Source: FACHB-T130 sp042747725 (lineage in GTDB: Bacteria > Cyanobacteriota > Cyanobacteriia > Cyanobacteriales > FACHB-T130). Taken from it: DNA of 64,000 nucleotides. Position 1 is the stretch's first letter. The number at the start of each line of letters is the position of its first letter. The stretch spans positions 248,001-312,000 of the forward strand of contig NZ_JBHZGO010000105.1 of NCBI RefSeq assembly GCF_042747725.1. Direction: 5' to 3'. The translations under genes were made by a program, and so were the position numbers. Under the pieces are notes generated by a model. It was not told the origin of the DNA. It saw only the letters and a program-made list of their open reading frames with translations, and ran no database searches. Positions 23,662 to 34,155 of this stretch are shown one piece after another.

Positions 23662-24912
23662 ATGACAAATTTTGAACGGAAGCGCGTTGTTGTCACAGGT
23701 CTCGGCGCGATTACACCGATAGGCAACACTTTGGCAGATTATTGGTCAGGGTTGTTGAGCGGCACAAATGGCATTGGCCCGATTACATTGTTCGATCCTT
23801 CCCGGCATGATTGTCGCATGGCTGGTGAAGTCAAGGGATTTGACCCCCACAAATACCTGGAACGTAAGGAAGCAAAGCGGATGGATCGTTTTGCCCAGTT
23901 TGCGGTAGCCGCGAGCAAGCAGGCGATCGCAGACGCTCAATTTGTGATTAATGAGCTGAACGCAGAACAAGTAGGCGTCATCATTGGCAGCGGAGTGGGC
24001 GGTCTCAAAGTGTTGGAAGACCAGCAAGAAATCTACTTGAGTCGTGGTCCCGACCGCTGTAGCCCGTTTATGATTCCCATGATGATCGCTAACATGGCAG
24101 CGGGTTTAACGGCAATTCACACGGGTGCCAAAGGGCCAAACTCTTGCCCAGTGACAGCCTGTGCATCTGGCTCTAATGCGGTGGGAGATGCCTTTCGCCT
24201 GATTCAAGGGGGATATGCCCAAGCGATGATTTGTGGCGGTAGCGAAGCCGCCGTGACACCTTTATCGTTGGCTGGATTTTCGTCAGCACGGGCACTTTCG
24301 ACGCGCAATGACGACCCGGCTCATGCTTGTCGTCCTTTCGATCGCGATCGCGATGGCTTTGTCATGGGCGAAGGCTGTGGCATTTTAGTTTTGGAAGAAC
24401 TGGAATACGCCTTGAGCCGTGGCGCTCGGATTTATGCGGAAATTGTCGGCTACGGTATGACGTGCGATGCCTACCACATGACAGCGCCAGTTCCAGGTGG
24501 TGAAGGAGCTAGCAGAGCCATGCAGCTAGCTTTAAAAGATGCAGGATTGGCTCCCGATCGAGTTAGCTACATCAATGCTCACGGAACCAGCACACCAGCC
24601 AACGATGTGACTGAGACAGCAGCGATCAAAAAAGCTTTAGGTGAGAGTGCCTACAAAGTGGCGATTAGCTCCACCAAATCGATGACGGGGCACCTACTGG
24701 GCGGTTCTGGAGGGATTGAAGCAGTTGCTACGGTGATGGCGATCGCCCAAAACCAGATTCCTCCCACCATCAACCTGGAAAACCCCGATCCGGGATGCGA
24801 CCTAGATTATGTACCCAACAAAAGTCGCTCTCAAACAGTCGAGGTGGCGCTGTCGAACTCTTTCGGGTTTGGCGGTCACAATGTGACACTCGCATTTAAA
24901 AAGTACAGATAG
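23662..24912 (+). CDS. fabF: 3-oxoacyl-ACP synthase II
   Basis: 416 residues, condensing enzyme for chain elongation. Active-site Cys in TACASGSNAV, and the two His in NAHGTSTPAND and MTGHLLGGSGG. Start set at MTNFERKRVVVTGLG; an upstream alternative lacks conservation. Confidence 0.98.
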   Translation: MTNFERKRVVVTGLGAITPIGNTLADYWSGLLSGTNGIGPITLFDPSRHDCRMAGEVKGFDPHKYLERKEAKRMDRFAQFAVAASKQAIADAQFVINELNAEQVGVIIGSGVGGLKVLEDQQEIYLSRGPDRCSPFMIPMMIANMAAGLTAIHTGAKGPNSCPVTACASGSNAVGDAFRLIQGGYAQAMICGGSEAAVTPLSLAGFSSARALSTRNDDPAHACRPFDRDRDGFVMGEGCGILVLEELEYALSRGARIYAEIVGYGMTCDAYHMTAPVPGGEGASRAMQLALKDAGLAPDRVSYINAHGTSTPANDVTETAAIKKALGESAYKVAISSTKSMTGHLLGGSGGIEAVATVMAIAQNQIPPTINLENPDPGCDLDYVPNKSRSQTVEVALSNSFGFGGHNVTLAFKKYR

Positions 24913-24936
24913 GGGCGATAAAAATATCAGCGGGTC

Positions 24937-24968
24937 GGGTGAAGGAGAAAATATTTAAGCCTTCACCC
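24937..24968 (+). terminator. Possible terminator after fabF
   Basis: GGGTGAAGG and CCTTCACCC form a 9-bp stem with a 14-nt AT-rich loop. The T-run after it is weak, so termination may be partial and allow readthrough to the transketolase gene. Confidence 0.5.
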
Positions 24969-25204
24969 TCTATAATTTATCCTGTTTCTCACAAAGTACG
25001 GGATCTCCCATTCCGAATCGAAATGGGGTAAGCAAGAGAGCCACCTGTTTCGATACCAATGGGCGATCCCTTAATACTGCCCACGACTTGCCCATCCATC
25101 CGGCTAATGGGATGATCGGTTAATGGGTGCTTAGGGCGATCCAGAGCATTCAACTTCCCGCTCACCCAATAAGCGTGCTAAACCGTCGTTAAGTAGAAGA
25201 GATT

Positions 25205-27217
25205 ATGGCCGTTGCAACCCAATCACTCGAAGAGCTTTGTATTAACTCCGTCCGCTTTCTGGCGATTGACGCCGTAGAGAAGGCAAAATCAGGCCATCCA
25301 GGGCTACCAATGGGCGCTGCTCCAATGGCATTTGTGCTTTGGGATCGCTTTATGCGGTATAACCCGAAAAATCCCAAATGGTTCAACCGCGATCGCTTCG
25401 TGCTATCTGCCGGTCACGGCTCAATGTTACAGTACGCCTTACTGTATTTAACTGGTTACGAAGATTTGACGATTGAAGACCTCAAGCAGTTCCGGCAGTG
25501 GGAATCGAAAACTCCCGGTCATCCGGAAAACTTCATGACTCAAGGGGTAGAAGTCACCACAGGTCCTCTCGGTCAAGGAATTTCTAATGCTGTGGGCTTA
25601 GCAATGGCTGAAGCTCACCTAGCAGCTAAATTTAACAAGCCCGATCACACGATCGTAGACCACTACACTTACGTGATTTTGGGTGATGGTTGCAACCAAG
25701 AAGGCGTCTCTAGCGAAGCTTGTTCCCTAGCCGGACACTTGGGATTGGGCAAGCTGATTGCCCTCTACGATGACAACAAAATCACCATCGACGGTCACAC
25801 CGATTTATCGTTCACCGAAGATGTCGGCAAGCGCTATGAAGCCTACGGCTGGCACGTCCAAACCGTAGAAGACGGCAACACCGACCTAGAGGCAATTCAC
25901 AAAGCAATTGAAGCCGCTAAAGCTGTTACTGATAAGCCTTCCTTAATTAAAGTTGCCACTACGATTGGTTACGGTTCCCCCAATAAAGCCAACACCCACG
26001 GTGTCCACGGTGCTGCCTTGGGTGGCGATGAAGTGAAAGCGACTCGCGAGCATCTGGGTTGGGAATACGAGCCTTTTGACGTTCCAGAAGATGCCCTCAA
26101 CCATTGGCGCAAGGCAATCGAGCGCGGCGCTAAGTATGAGGAAGAGTGGAACAAAAACTGGGAAAATTACAAAGCCAAATATGGCGAAGAAGCTGCTGAA
26201 TTAGAACGGCTGATTAGCAACAAACTGCCAGAAGGTTGGGACAAAGTTCTCCCCACCTATACCCCAGAAGACAAAGCAGATGCTACCCGCAATCACTCTG
26301 GCAAATGCTTGAATTCTCTAGCTGGAGTTTTACCCGAACTCCTTGGCGGTTCAGCTGACTTGGCTGGTTCTTGCATGACCTTAATCAAGAGTTCTGGCGA
26401 TTTCCTCAAAGGTCACTACGAAAATCGCAACCTGCGCTTTGGTGTCCGCGAACACGGCATGGGGGCGATTTGTAACGGCATTGCCCTGCACGGCACAGGT
26501 TTGATTCCCTATGGGGCAACCTTCTTAGTCTTTGCTGACTATATGCGGGCAGCGATTCGCCTCTCAGCCCTCTCCCATGCGGGTGTGATCTGGGTAATGA
26601 CCCACGACTCGATCCAGTTGGGTGAAGATGGCCCCACCCACCAACCTGTGGAAACGATTGCCTCCCTGCGGGCAATTCCCCAGCTAACGGTGATGCGTCC
26701 TGCGGATGGGAACGAAACCTCTGGTTGTTATAAAGTAGCGATCGCGGCTGCTAATCAGCATCGTCCGACTCTGCTGGCGCTGTCTCGTCTAGCACAACCC
26801 AACTTGGCTGGCACTTCGATGGAAGGCACCGCCAAGGGTGCTTACATTCTTTCCGACAGCGAAGGTACGCCTGACATCATCTTGATTGGCAACGGGAGTG
26901 AACTGCAACTTTGCGCCAAGGCAGCAGACCAGTTGCGCGGCGAAGGCAAGAAAGTCCGTGTCGTTTCGCTGCCCAGCTGGGAGTTGTTCGACGAGCAGGA
27001 TGAAGCTTATCGGGAATCTGTATTACCCAAGTCTGTAACTAAGCGCTTAGCTGTGGAAGCGGCTTCTAGCTTTGGCTGGTGCCGTTACCTCGGAAACGAA
27101 GGCAAAATGATTAGCATCGATCGCTTTGGCTCCTCCGCTCCGGGTCCAGTTGCTCTAGAGAAGTTCGGCTTCAACGTAGATAACGTGGTAGCGAAGGCGA
27201 AGGCTCTGTTGGGTTAA
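25205..27217 (+). CDS. tktA: Transketolase
   Basis: 670 residues; thiamine-diphosphate enzyme of the Calvin and pentose phosphate cycles. TPP motif GDGCNQEGVSSEA...DDNKITIDGHT is visible at about 156-196; the pyrimidine-binding half includes REHGMGAICNGIALHG. Full family length. It follows acpP-fabF on the same strand. Confidence 0.98.
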   Translation: MAVATQSLEELCINSVRFLAIDAVEKAKSGHPGLPMGAAPMAFVLWDRFMRYNPKNPKWFNRDRFVLSAGHGSMLQYALLYLTGYEDLTIEDLKQFRQWESKTPGHPENFMTQGVEVTTGPLGQGISNAVGLAMAEAHLAAKFNKPDHTIVDHYTYVILGDGCNQEGVSSEACSLAGHLGLGKLIALYDDNKITIDGHTDLSFTEDVGKRYEAYGWHVQTVEDGNTDLEAIHKAIEAAKAVTDKPSLIKVATTIGYGSPNKANTHGVHGAALGGDEVKATREHLGWEYEPFDVPEDALNHWRKAIERGAKYEEEWNKNWENYKAKYGEEAAELERLISNKLPEGWDKVLPTYTPEDKADATRNHSGKCLNSLAGVLPELLGGSADLAGSCMTLIKSSGDFLKGHYENRNLRFGVREHGMGAICNGIALHGTGLIPYGATFLVFADYMRAAIRLSALSHAGVIWVMTHDSIQLGEDGPTHQPVETIASLRAIPQLTVMRPADGNETSGCYKVAIAAANQHRPTLLALSRLAQPNLAGTSMEGTAKGAYILSDSEGTPDIILIGNGSELQLCAKAADQLRGEGKKVRVVSLPSWELFDEQDEAYRESVLPKSVTKRLAVEAASSFGWCRYLGNEGKMISIDRFGSSAPGPVALEKFGFNVDNVVAKAKALLG

Positions 27218-27239
27218 GACTCAAGTAATAATCTCTTGT

Positions 27240-27270
27240 AGGGTGGACTGAAAAGTCCCCCCTTTTTTAT
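27240..27270 (+). terminator. Rho-independent terminator after transketolase
   Basis: GGGTGGACT gaa AAGTCCCCCC followed by TTTTTT: a GC-rich hairpin with mismatches and a T-run, 22 bp after the stop codon. Confidence 0.7.
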
Positions 27271-27771
27271 TAACATCTGAGCAATGCAAGCACCTCACCC
27301 CCAACCCCAACCCTCCCCGCTCTTCGGAAGGAAAGCTGGAGCCGCCGGTTCTAGCGGGGTGGGGTTCCTCTTAATTGTGGGGAATCAACCGGATTTGATA
27401 TGGCTTTTCTCGCTTTTGTTGATTCCCGTCTTCTACTTCAGGGAAGGAAGTTTTTAGTTTGATTGTGTGTGCCGGTTGAGGAATTGTCTACTGTCAGAGG
27501 CGGTAGTGTTTCGACTTCAAAGCGCGATCGCTAGTTCTTCTCCAAGCCACAAGTGCTGATACAGCAAGGAGTAGCTAACCACATCGGCTAAAAAACAACA
27601 AGCAAACAACATTAGGGTAGAAAGTCGGCTAAGAGAGTGACACAGCAACGATTGTGGGCTACGCGAAAGTTTTTTATTTTAAGTAAGTACCGCAACGAGA
27701 ACACGCTATTCGCTCAATCTGAGTGATTTAGGCGTAAATCGAGCAAATCTTGCAAATAAAGTGTCAAAGTC
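27271..27771. other. Intergenic region, no gene seen
   Basis: About 500 bp containing a C-rich stretch (CACCCCCAACCCCAACCC near 27297) and one HIP1-like site. No RNA gene or known repeat recognised. Confidence 0.4.
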
Positions 27772-28032
27772 ATGCAAAAAGATATTAACTACCCAATGAT
27801 GGCGATTATTAACGATTTAGATGCTCTGATGACCGAAATAGATGAAAATCCGCACCTCTCTTCATGGGTAGTTCGTCTGGTACTCAAATCGATTAAAGAA
27901 AAAGCCAAGAGAATAGCTACCGAGACAGCACCTCAATCAATTTATTTAAATCAGCCTCCTCATCTCGACGCTTTTGCCAACTCATCCACGCTCAACACCT
28001 CACAAATCAAAGTATTACGGCAGCTACGGTAG
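27772..28032 (+). CDS. Small hypothetical protein
   Basis: 86 residues, not recognised. Helical N-terminal half (NDLDALMTEIDENPHLSSWVVRLVLKSIKEKAKRIA). The ribosome site is weak. Composition is protein-like; might be a small regulatory or structural protein. Confidence 0.5.
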   Translation: MQKDINYPMMAIINDLDALMTEIDENPHLSSWVVRLVLKSIKEKAKRIATETAPQSIYLNQPPHLDAFANSSTLNTSQIKVLRQLR

Positions 28033-28087
28033 ACTGTAAAGGGCGTGCGATCGCCCAAACGCGACTCAGCGCGATCGCATCTGTCAT

Positions 28088-30349
28088 TCACCCGTCTTTT
28101 CTAGCTGCAAAGGCACGTAACACGCGGAAGATATTAGAAAAATCATCTGTCCACAGAGGCGCTGATTTTGTTTCCGGGATGGGTTGCCAGCGCGAATCAC
28201 TGACGAGATTGCCCAAATCTTTTTGATTACGAGCAAATAGCACCCAATGAGAAGGAGATTTCCCAATTTCCCGCTCAGATTCAGAAATATTCGCTTCCCT
28301 CTGCCTCAGCGTAGACAATCCTAAATCCTGAGCTAAAGCACCCAAAACCGGCTCAAGATTCAGGAATCGATTAGAAATGTTAATGACAATTAACCCTTCT
28401 TTAGTTAACTTACTCAAGTAAAGCTGAATGGCTTCCCGCGTTATTAGATGAATGGGGACTGAATCCGAGCTAAAAGCATCCATAAAAATCAAGTCATAGC
28501 GATTATCTGGAACTTCAGCAAATCGCCAACGAGCATCCCCTAAAACTACGGATAATGGCGCTTTTGAATCCTGTAAAAAGGTGAAATAACGAGTGTCACG
28601 AGCCAACCTTTCAATAGTTGGATCTATTTCATAAAAAGTCCATTGTTGCCCCAGTTCTGAGTATGCAGCCAGCGTCCCAATTCCCAACCCTAGCACGGCA
28701 ACATTCGTGGGAGGTTTAGTTTGATTTAAAGAGTTAAATAATTGCCCAATCGGGCCAGTAGGATGAAAATAAGTTAAAGGTTCGTCGTGCCGTTTTGGAT
28801 CGAGACTTTGTTTCCCATGCAAGATGGTGCCATGCAGAAGACTATGATAGCTGCCGCGCCTGTCATCTAAAACGCGGTAAACGCCAAAAAAGCTGCGCTC
28901 GGTATCGAGGATACCACCGAGAGTTCCTATCGAAAACTGACTAATTAAAACAATCAAAGCTAAGCCTAACCCAAAGCGAATCGGGTGCAGTTTGAAGGAG
29001 TAGAAAATGGCAGTCAGGATGCTAAAGCCGATAAAGTTACCTATCAGGTTATTAGTAAAGTTTTTGCTAGTAAAACCAACAAGCAAAGTGCCGATTAAAA
29101 GACCTAAACTGATGGGGAAAGTTAAACGTCGCTGTAGCCTGGATAGGGGGTCATCTGCATCCTTGGGAGTTTGCATCAGTAGGAGACAAAGTACCATAAT
29201 CAGAGGGTATTCTAGGACAGATTGAAATAAAAGCGGAGCCGCGATCGCATTAAATAATCCACCGAGGACACCCCCGACAGAAATCCACAGATAAAAATTA
29301 GTTAGATACTGCGTACTGGGACGACTTCGAGCCAATTCTCCATGAAAAACACAAGCAGCTACAAAAAATCCTGCCAAATGTAAAGGGAATAACACCCATA
29401 TTGGCTGCATCACCTGAATCAAAAATAAAATTATTAGTACAGTCAACCATAAAGGTAAAATTGCCACTAAAGTTTTATGGGGCAAAAGTGGTTTACGGGC
29501 AAAAGTTAAAATAAATGTTAATAGATAAATCGCTAAGGGAATTGCCCACAAAAGCGGAATTGCTGCAATGTCTGTCGTTAGATAAGCGGTAACTCCTAGA
29601 AGTAAACTAGAGGGTAAAAAGGACAGTAATACCCATTGCGCTTGCTGTTGAATCGTGGGAGATTCTTCTGTAGGCGCGGATTTATTGACTAAATTGGTGT
29701 CCCCAGCAACATTTTGAATAAACCCAGCGTTACCCGCCTGTAAACTTTTGAAATTTTCAGGCGATCGCCACACGCATACTGCACATCCTAGAGTTAGCAA
29801 AACCAATAACCCGTAACCGCTTGTCCATAACCAACTTTGGTGTGTCAGAGAAAAATTCGGTTCAATTAAGATGGGGTAGCTGAGAACTCCTAACATACTG
29901 CCCAGGTTACTTGCGGTATATAGGAAATAAGGATCGGAACTGGCTGGGTGTCCTGTGTCAGCAAACCACTTTTGTACTAAAGGCGCACTGGTAGCAACAA
30001 CAAAAAAGGGAAATCCCACACATAAAAGCAGCAAAACTAACAGCCACGGAATAGGATTGGCATCATGAGGAGGAATCCAATTCTTAGCGGCAGTAATCGG
30101 TAAAAATGCTATTGGCAATAGCAGAAAAATACTGTGAATAACGGCTTGGCGACGAATCCTAAACCAACTCGTTGTGATGTGGGAATATCCATAACCAAGT
30201 AATAAAATCGCTTGAAAAAAGAATAGACAAGTGTTCCAGACTGATGGAGAGCCACCTAATAAAGGCAGAATCATCTTAGCAACCATCAATTGCACCCAAA
30301 AAAGCAGGAAGGCACTAACAAAAAGGGTGGAAGAGAAAAGAATAATCAA
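28088..30349 (-). CDS. Fused MFS-like membrane / spermidine synthase-like protein
   Basis: 753 residues. The first about 510 contain more than ten hydrophobic helices in a transporter-like arrangement. The C-terminal domain is a spermidine-synthase-type methyltransferase fold: VAVLGLGIGTLAAYSELG, then YEIDPTIERLARD and DLIFMDAFSSDSVPIHLIT. Such fusions are widespread but of unproven substrate; polyamine synthesis coupled to transport is an inference. Confidence 0.85.
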   Translation of the reverse strand: MIILFSSTLFVSAFLLFWVQLMVAKMILPLLGGSPSVWNTCLFFFQAILLLGYGYSHITTSWFRIRRQAVIHSIFLLLPIAFLPITAAKNWIPPHDANPIPWLLVLLLLCVGFPFFVVATSAPLVQKWFADTGHPASSDPYFLYTASNLGSMLGVLSYPILIEPNFSLTHQSWLWTSGYGLLVLLTLGCAVCVWRSPENFKSLQAGNAGFIQNVAGDTNLVNKSAPTEESPTIQQQAQWVLLSFLPSSLLLGVTAYLTTDIAAIPLLWAIPLAIYLLTFILTFARKPLLPHKTLVAILPLWLTVLIILFLIQVMQPIWVLFPLHLAGFFVAACVFHGELARSRPSTQYLTNFYLWISVGGVLGGLFNAIAAPLLFQSVLEYPLIMVLCLLLMQTPKDADDPLSRLQRRLTFPISLGLLIGTLLVGFTSKNFTNNLIGNFIGFSILTAIFYSFKLHPIRFGLGLALIVLISQFSIGTLGGILDTERSFFGVYRVLDDRRGSYHSLLHGTILHGKQSLDPKRHDEPLTYFHPTGPIGQLFNSLNQTKPPTNVAVLGLGIGTLAAYSELGQQWTFYEIDPTIERLARDTRYFTFLQDSKAPLSVVLGDARWRFAEVPDNRYDLIFMDAFSSDSVPIHLITREAIQLYLSKLTKEGLIVINISNRFLNLEPVLGALAQDLGLSTLRQREANISESEREIGKSPSHWVLFARNQKDLGNLVSDSRWQPIPETKSAPLWTDDFSNIFRVLRAFAARKDG

Positions 30350-30421
30350 AAGCGATACTCCTTTGGTAAATAGCTGAAACTCAATTAATTATATTTCCAA
30401 TACTCGACGATTAAACTCAGT

Positions 30422-30718
30422 CTATGCAACTAACCGATAAGAACGAATATCTGGTTCATCTGCTAGTAATCCGTTCAATTTTGACTCGGCTTTCGTGTGC
30501 TGATGCCAAATTCGCTTCCAGTTGTGGCTGATTTTTGCACTTTTCATTCAACAAAGGGAAAATCAGTCGGCTCGTTGTGATGTCTGCACCAGCTCATAAC
30601 TGATGCAGACATCTTCTTGGCGCGTCGGTTCAACTAGCACCCTAAGAACCGATTTCACTTCTGCCACTTTGTCGAGAAGTGCAACAACACCCACTACGCG
30701 AACAGTTGTTTTAAGCAT
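30422..30718 (-). pseudogene. Antibiotic biosynthesis monooxygenase (ABM) domain pseudogene
   Basis: Three frames in succession reconstruct one ABM protein of normal length: MLKTTVRVVGVVALLDKVAEV...EDVCISYELVQ in frame 1, HNEPTDFPFVE in frame 2, and KSAKISHNWKR...LNGLLADEPDIRSYRLVA in frame 3. Each shift is a single-base change in phase, and stops interrupt frames 1 and 2. The gene was probably a putative quinol monooxygenase and is now broken. Confidence 0.8.
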
Positions 30719-30790
30719 CAGCTTTTTCTGGCTTTTCCACGTCAAAATTTACTTTCTTAATCGGTTCGCTTTTTGAAGAAGCGATCGCGC

Positions 30791-31528
30791 TCATCCCTCA
30801 CTCCGTGTATCCCTCAAGCCTTCTAGGAAGCCCCGTTGAGCGTGCGATCGCATATTCTCCTCGCCCAACTCCATCAAGCACACCAATTCATCCCCTTTGT
30901 AATATTCCGGATTCCGTTCTAAAAAGTAGCGTACATCCGGTTTATGCTGAAATCCTTCTTTAATCTCTGCCCAGCTTCCTCGCAAATGTCCCAGCGACGC
31001 GGGAAAGCGAATTAACCCACTTGCAGGATCGTAGTAATCTCCAAATTTTGTCTTAGCCAGGTAATCCATCAACGCCTGATAATTTGCTGGCGTTGGATAT
31101 CGCCAAGTCGGATAAAAACGTTGGGCAAATACCGACAAGTAGCGATACGTCCGGTATCCCTTAACAATTAGAAACCAATACAAAGGTTGCTCCATTGCTT
31201 CGCCTTTAATTTTCCCAGCCAGACGACACCACGCCAAAGGCAGAGTTTGTTCTCCCCAATATTGATGATGGATAATCGTATCGCCGGAGAAAATAGCGCG
31301 TTGCAGCTTTCCCTCAAATTCAAACGAAAGAACCGCCACTGTGGAAAAACCCTGAAGTTTTTCCTCTTCATTCCACAGCAAAATTATATAATCTTTGTTA
31401 CTTAAATCCTGTTGAAAAATTTCCCAACTGGTGCCATCGTAATACTGGGCATATAAGTCGTACATCAACCGGATTAGGTACTCTTGGATTTTGGGTTTAG
31501 GGACAACTTCAGCTTTTAAACGATTCAT
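30791..31528 (-). CDS. Conserved hypothetical, possible GNAT-fold protein
   Basis: 245 residues, not firmly recognised. The central pattern of strands and helices (YIILLWNEEEKLQGFSTVAVLSFEFEG ... GDTIIHHQYWGEQTLPLAW) recalls N-acyltransferases. Rich in aromatic residues. Stand-alone leftward gene. Confidence 0.7.
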   Translation of the reverse strand: MNRLKAEVVPKPKIQEYLIRLMYDLYAQYYDGTSWEIFQQDLSNKDYIILLWNEEEKLQGFSTVAVLSFEFEGKLQRAIFSGDTIIHHQYWGEQTLPLAWCRLAGKIKGEAMEQPLYWFLIVKGYRTYRYLSVFAQRFYPTWRYPTPANYQALMDYLAKTKFGDYYDPASGLIRFPASLGHLRGSWAEIKEGFQHKPDVRYFLERNPEYYKGDELVCLMELGEENMRSHAQRGFLEGLRDTRSEG

Positions 31529-31759
31529 AGAATCAGAAATGAGCCAATAGAAACTGCTGGATGGTCAGTCCATCATAACAGTCCAATTTCTGAGTGGGGT
31601 CTAAAAAAGGCTTGCTACTTCCAATCACCCATGTAAACGCTTCCTGCATCTGTCAGAAGACGAGTCAGCTAAATTCAGTCAAGTAACTTTTAATCAAAAA
31701 CATCCAATCCGGGATTTTAAAGTTAGCAATGACTGTCTGCTAAAGCCTAGTTTCAGTTT

Positions 31760-32230
31760 TTACTGTAATTGATTATCATCGCGGGTAGAGAGGGAATGAC
31801 GCAACAAATACCAAAATACAGCTAAATTTACCAAAAAAACTGCTAGCTTTAGTAGCGACATTCTTCGGATAAGCTCAAAAATTTCTGGTGGGATACTAAT
31901 TCCTACTAGTACCAGAACTAATATTTTTGCCCAAGCTTTTTGATACCACAGACCGATTCCCTCAATCGCAGTTACAATGGCGTAGAGTCCAACAGCCATA
32001 CTGGTAAACTGCAAAGTTTTAGGGTTGAGATTCAAAATTTCCTTCAAAGTCCATTTAATAATCTGTAATTTACCTTCTAAGGCATAAGATTCTGAAAAAT
32101 CAACCAAAAGTTGATGTTTTTTAACTGTTAATCCTAAAGCGATCGCCATCACCACAAGCAGTAAAGCACTGAAGGTTTTGTAAATCACGATTGCCACTAA
32201 AGCCGGTGGGCGCTTAGTAATATTTTTCAC
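31760..32230 (-). CDS. DUF2127 membrane protein
   Basis: 157 residues from a GTG giving (M)KNITKRPPALVAIVIYKTF; the open frame extends upstream but only this part resembles the family. Four hydrophobic helices, including LVAIVIYKTFSALLLVVMAI and TAIEGIGLWYQKAWAKIL. Function unknown; inner-membrane location is likely. Confidence 0.75.
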   Translation of the reverse strand: MKNITKRPPALVAIVIYKTFSALLLVVMAIALGLTVKKHQLLVDFSESYALEGKLQIIKWTLKEILNLNPKTLQFTSMAVGLYAIVTAIEGIGLWYQKAWAKILVLVLVGISIPPEIFELIRRMSLLKLAVFLVNLAVFWYLLRHSLSTRDDNQLQ

Positions 32231-32587
32231 ATGAATTATCCCTGATTTTGGTGAATGAGTCAGTCGCTTCTGGGACACCCGAACAATTAAGCACTCGCTT
32301 ACGTTTGATCGTATGTGGGCAAGTGGGGGAAAAGCTGCTGCTTTGAGAGGTACTCCTAAAAGTAGATATCCCTCTCCAGCGCCAAGAATTTTCATTAGAG
32401 TGCAACATCAACGTCACAAGCACGTCACATGGGATGTCTAGATTGAGAGATGTAGAGATGTTAAACGAAGCATCTATACGGGCAAATCTTCACAGCGTTT
32501 TCACGCGGACGCACCTGGTGAACAAGCGAATAACCGAGCTATCTTCACCAGAGCCAAGCGTACAGAATTTTAACTTCCTTGTCTCAG

Positions 32588-33865
32588 ATGTCAACAATGA
32601 AAAGCAAACAGCAAGATAGCGATTATAATTCCAGGCAACCCAACCAGAAAGGATTTGACGCTTCGGCACCCAAACCCTGGCAAAAGGCAGCCACCTATCT
32701 ATCGCTGGTGCTGCTGGGAGCTGGTGTCACCTTTTCAGGCAGCTATCTGGGGTCAAATACCCTGCTGTCCTCCAAGGATTCTACTTCTAAAGTGTCTCCA
32801 ACCCCAGGAGTTGCGGTTGCTCAGGCACAACTACCGCTTACCACAGACACTAACTTTGTTACAGAAGTTGTGGAAAAGGTGGGACCCGCAGTGGTGCGAA
32901 TTAATTCTTCCCGCACGGTGACACAACAACTCCCTGACGCCTTCAATGACCCGTTCTTCCGCCGGTTCTTTGGAGCTGAATTGCCGACTGGCCCGCAAGA
33001 GCGAGTGGAACGGGGTACGGGATCGGGCTTTATTATCAATACGGATGGTCAAATTCTCACCAATGCCCATGTAGTCGCTGGTGCCGACACTGTAAACGTC
33101 ATTCTCAAGGATGGGCGCAGCTTTAAGGGTAAGGTGATGGGTACAGACCCGGTAACAGATGTCGCCATCGTTAAGATTCAGGCGAATAATCTTCCGACAG
33201 TTCGTTTGGGCGATTCAGATGCGCTGAGACCTGGAGAATGGGCGATCGCTATCGGCAACCCTCTCGGTCTAGATAATACCGTCACAACAGGGATTATCAG
33301 TGCCACCGGACGCTCTAGCTCTCAAGTCGGCGTTCCCGATAAGCGGGTAAACTTTATCCAAACGGATGCCGCGATTAATCCGGGTAACTCAGGCGGGCCA
33401 CTGCTGAACGCCAAGGGTGAAGTGATTGGTATGAATACAGCGATTATCCGGGGTGCCCAAGGATTAGGCTTTGCAATTCCCATCAATACCGCTCAACGCA
33501 TTGGCAATCAGCTGGCGACGACTGGCAACGTGCAACATCCTTATCTGGGCATCCAGATGGTAAAACTCACTCCTGAAGTCAAACAGCAAATCAATGAAGA
33601 TTCCAACAGTCGCGTGAATATAGATGCAGATCGAGGCGTCCTTGTCGTCAGAGTTATGCAAAACTCCCCAGCTGCCAATGCAGGGTTACGCACGGGAGAT
33701 GTTATCCAAAAAATCAACGGTCAATCGGTCACAGACACAGACACAGTACAACAGCAAGTAGAAAGGAGCCAGGTGGGCAGTAGTTTACAGATGGAGGTGC
33801 TTCGGAATGGGCAAACGATTAACCTACCTGTAACCACTGCCGCTCTCCCGGTTCAGCGCGAGTAA
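32588..33865 (+). CDS. HtrA/Deg-family trypsin-like serine protease with PDZ domain
   Basis: 425 residues. An N-terminal membrane anchor or signal (about 37-58, LSLVLLGAGVTFSGSYLG) exports it to the periplasm or lumen. Catalytic triad H161 (TNAHVV), D191 (TDVAIVK) and S268 (GNSGGPL). One PDZ domain follows (about 315-420, GVLVVRVMQNSPAANAGLRTGD). It is one of the cyanobacterial HhoA/HhoB/HtrA proteases, which degrade damaged proteins; which paralogue is not certain. Start is ATG rather than an upstream TTG. Confidence 0.93.
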   Translation: MSTMKSKQQDSDYNSRQPNQKGFDASAPKPWQKAATYLSLVLLGAGVTFSGSYLGSNTLLSSKDSTSKVSPTPGVAVAQAQLPLTTDTNFVTEVVEKVGPAVVRINSSRTVTQQLPDAFNDPFFRRFFGAELPTGPQERVERGTGSGFIINTDGQILTNAHVVAGADTVNVILKDGRSFKGKVMGTDPVTDVAIVKIQANNLPTVRLGDSDALRPGEWAIAIGNPLGLDNTVTTGIISATGRSSSQVGVPDKRVNFIQTDAAINPGNSGGPLLNAKGEVIGMNTAIIRGAQGLGFAIPINTAQRIGNQLATTGNVQHPYLGIQMVKLTPEVKQQINEDSNSRVNIDADRGVLVVRVMQNSPAANAGLRTGDVIQKINGQSVTDTDTVQQQVERSQVGSSLQMEVLRNGQTINLPVTTAALPVQRE

Positions 33866-33910
33866 TCTGTTAACAGCGTTCTAAAACAGTGAGTAAGACA
33901 AGGTTTTTGA

Positions 33911-33937
33911 GGATGGGTATTTTGCCCATCCTTTTTG
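33911..33937 (+). terminator. Rho-independent terminator after the Deg protease
   Basis: GGATGGG tattttg CCCATCC followed by TTTTTG: perfect 7-bp GC-rich stem plus T-run. Confidence 0.9.
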
Positions 33938-33951
33938 TATTATCAGAGTGG

Positions 33952-34047
33952 CAGGACTTACGCAACATCACCACATCTGAAAGACGCAATCCCACAGGGG
34001 GATTGCCCGTACAAAACGCTATATGTATAAGCTTTGCATAAGTCCTG
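33952..34047 (+). mobile_element. MITE copy 3
   Basis: About 96 bp with CAGGACTTACGCAA and TTGCATAAGTCCTG ends. Internal CACAGGGGGATTGCCCG block shared with copies 2 and 4; the left interior is diverged. Confidence 0.9.
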
Positions 34048-34155
34048 GTACTACCTGATAGCACGGCAACTGAGGAGTCGGTGAAGCAGGAAATGAACGA
34101 TCAAAAAGCGGTAGATGAGTCAAACTAGAGAGGCTGGGTGCTTTCAGGATGAGAG

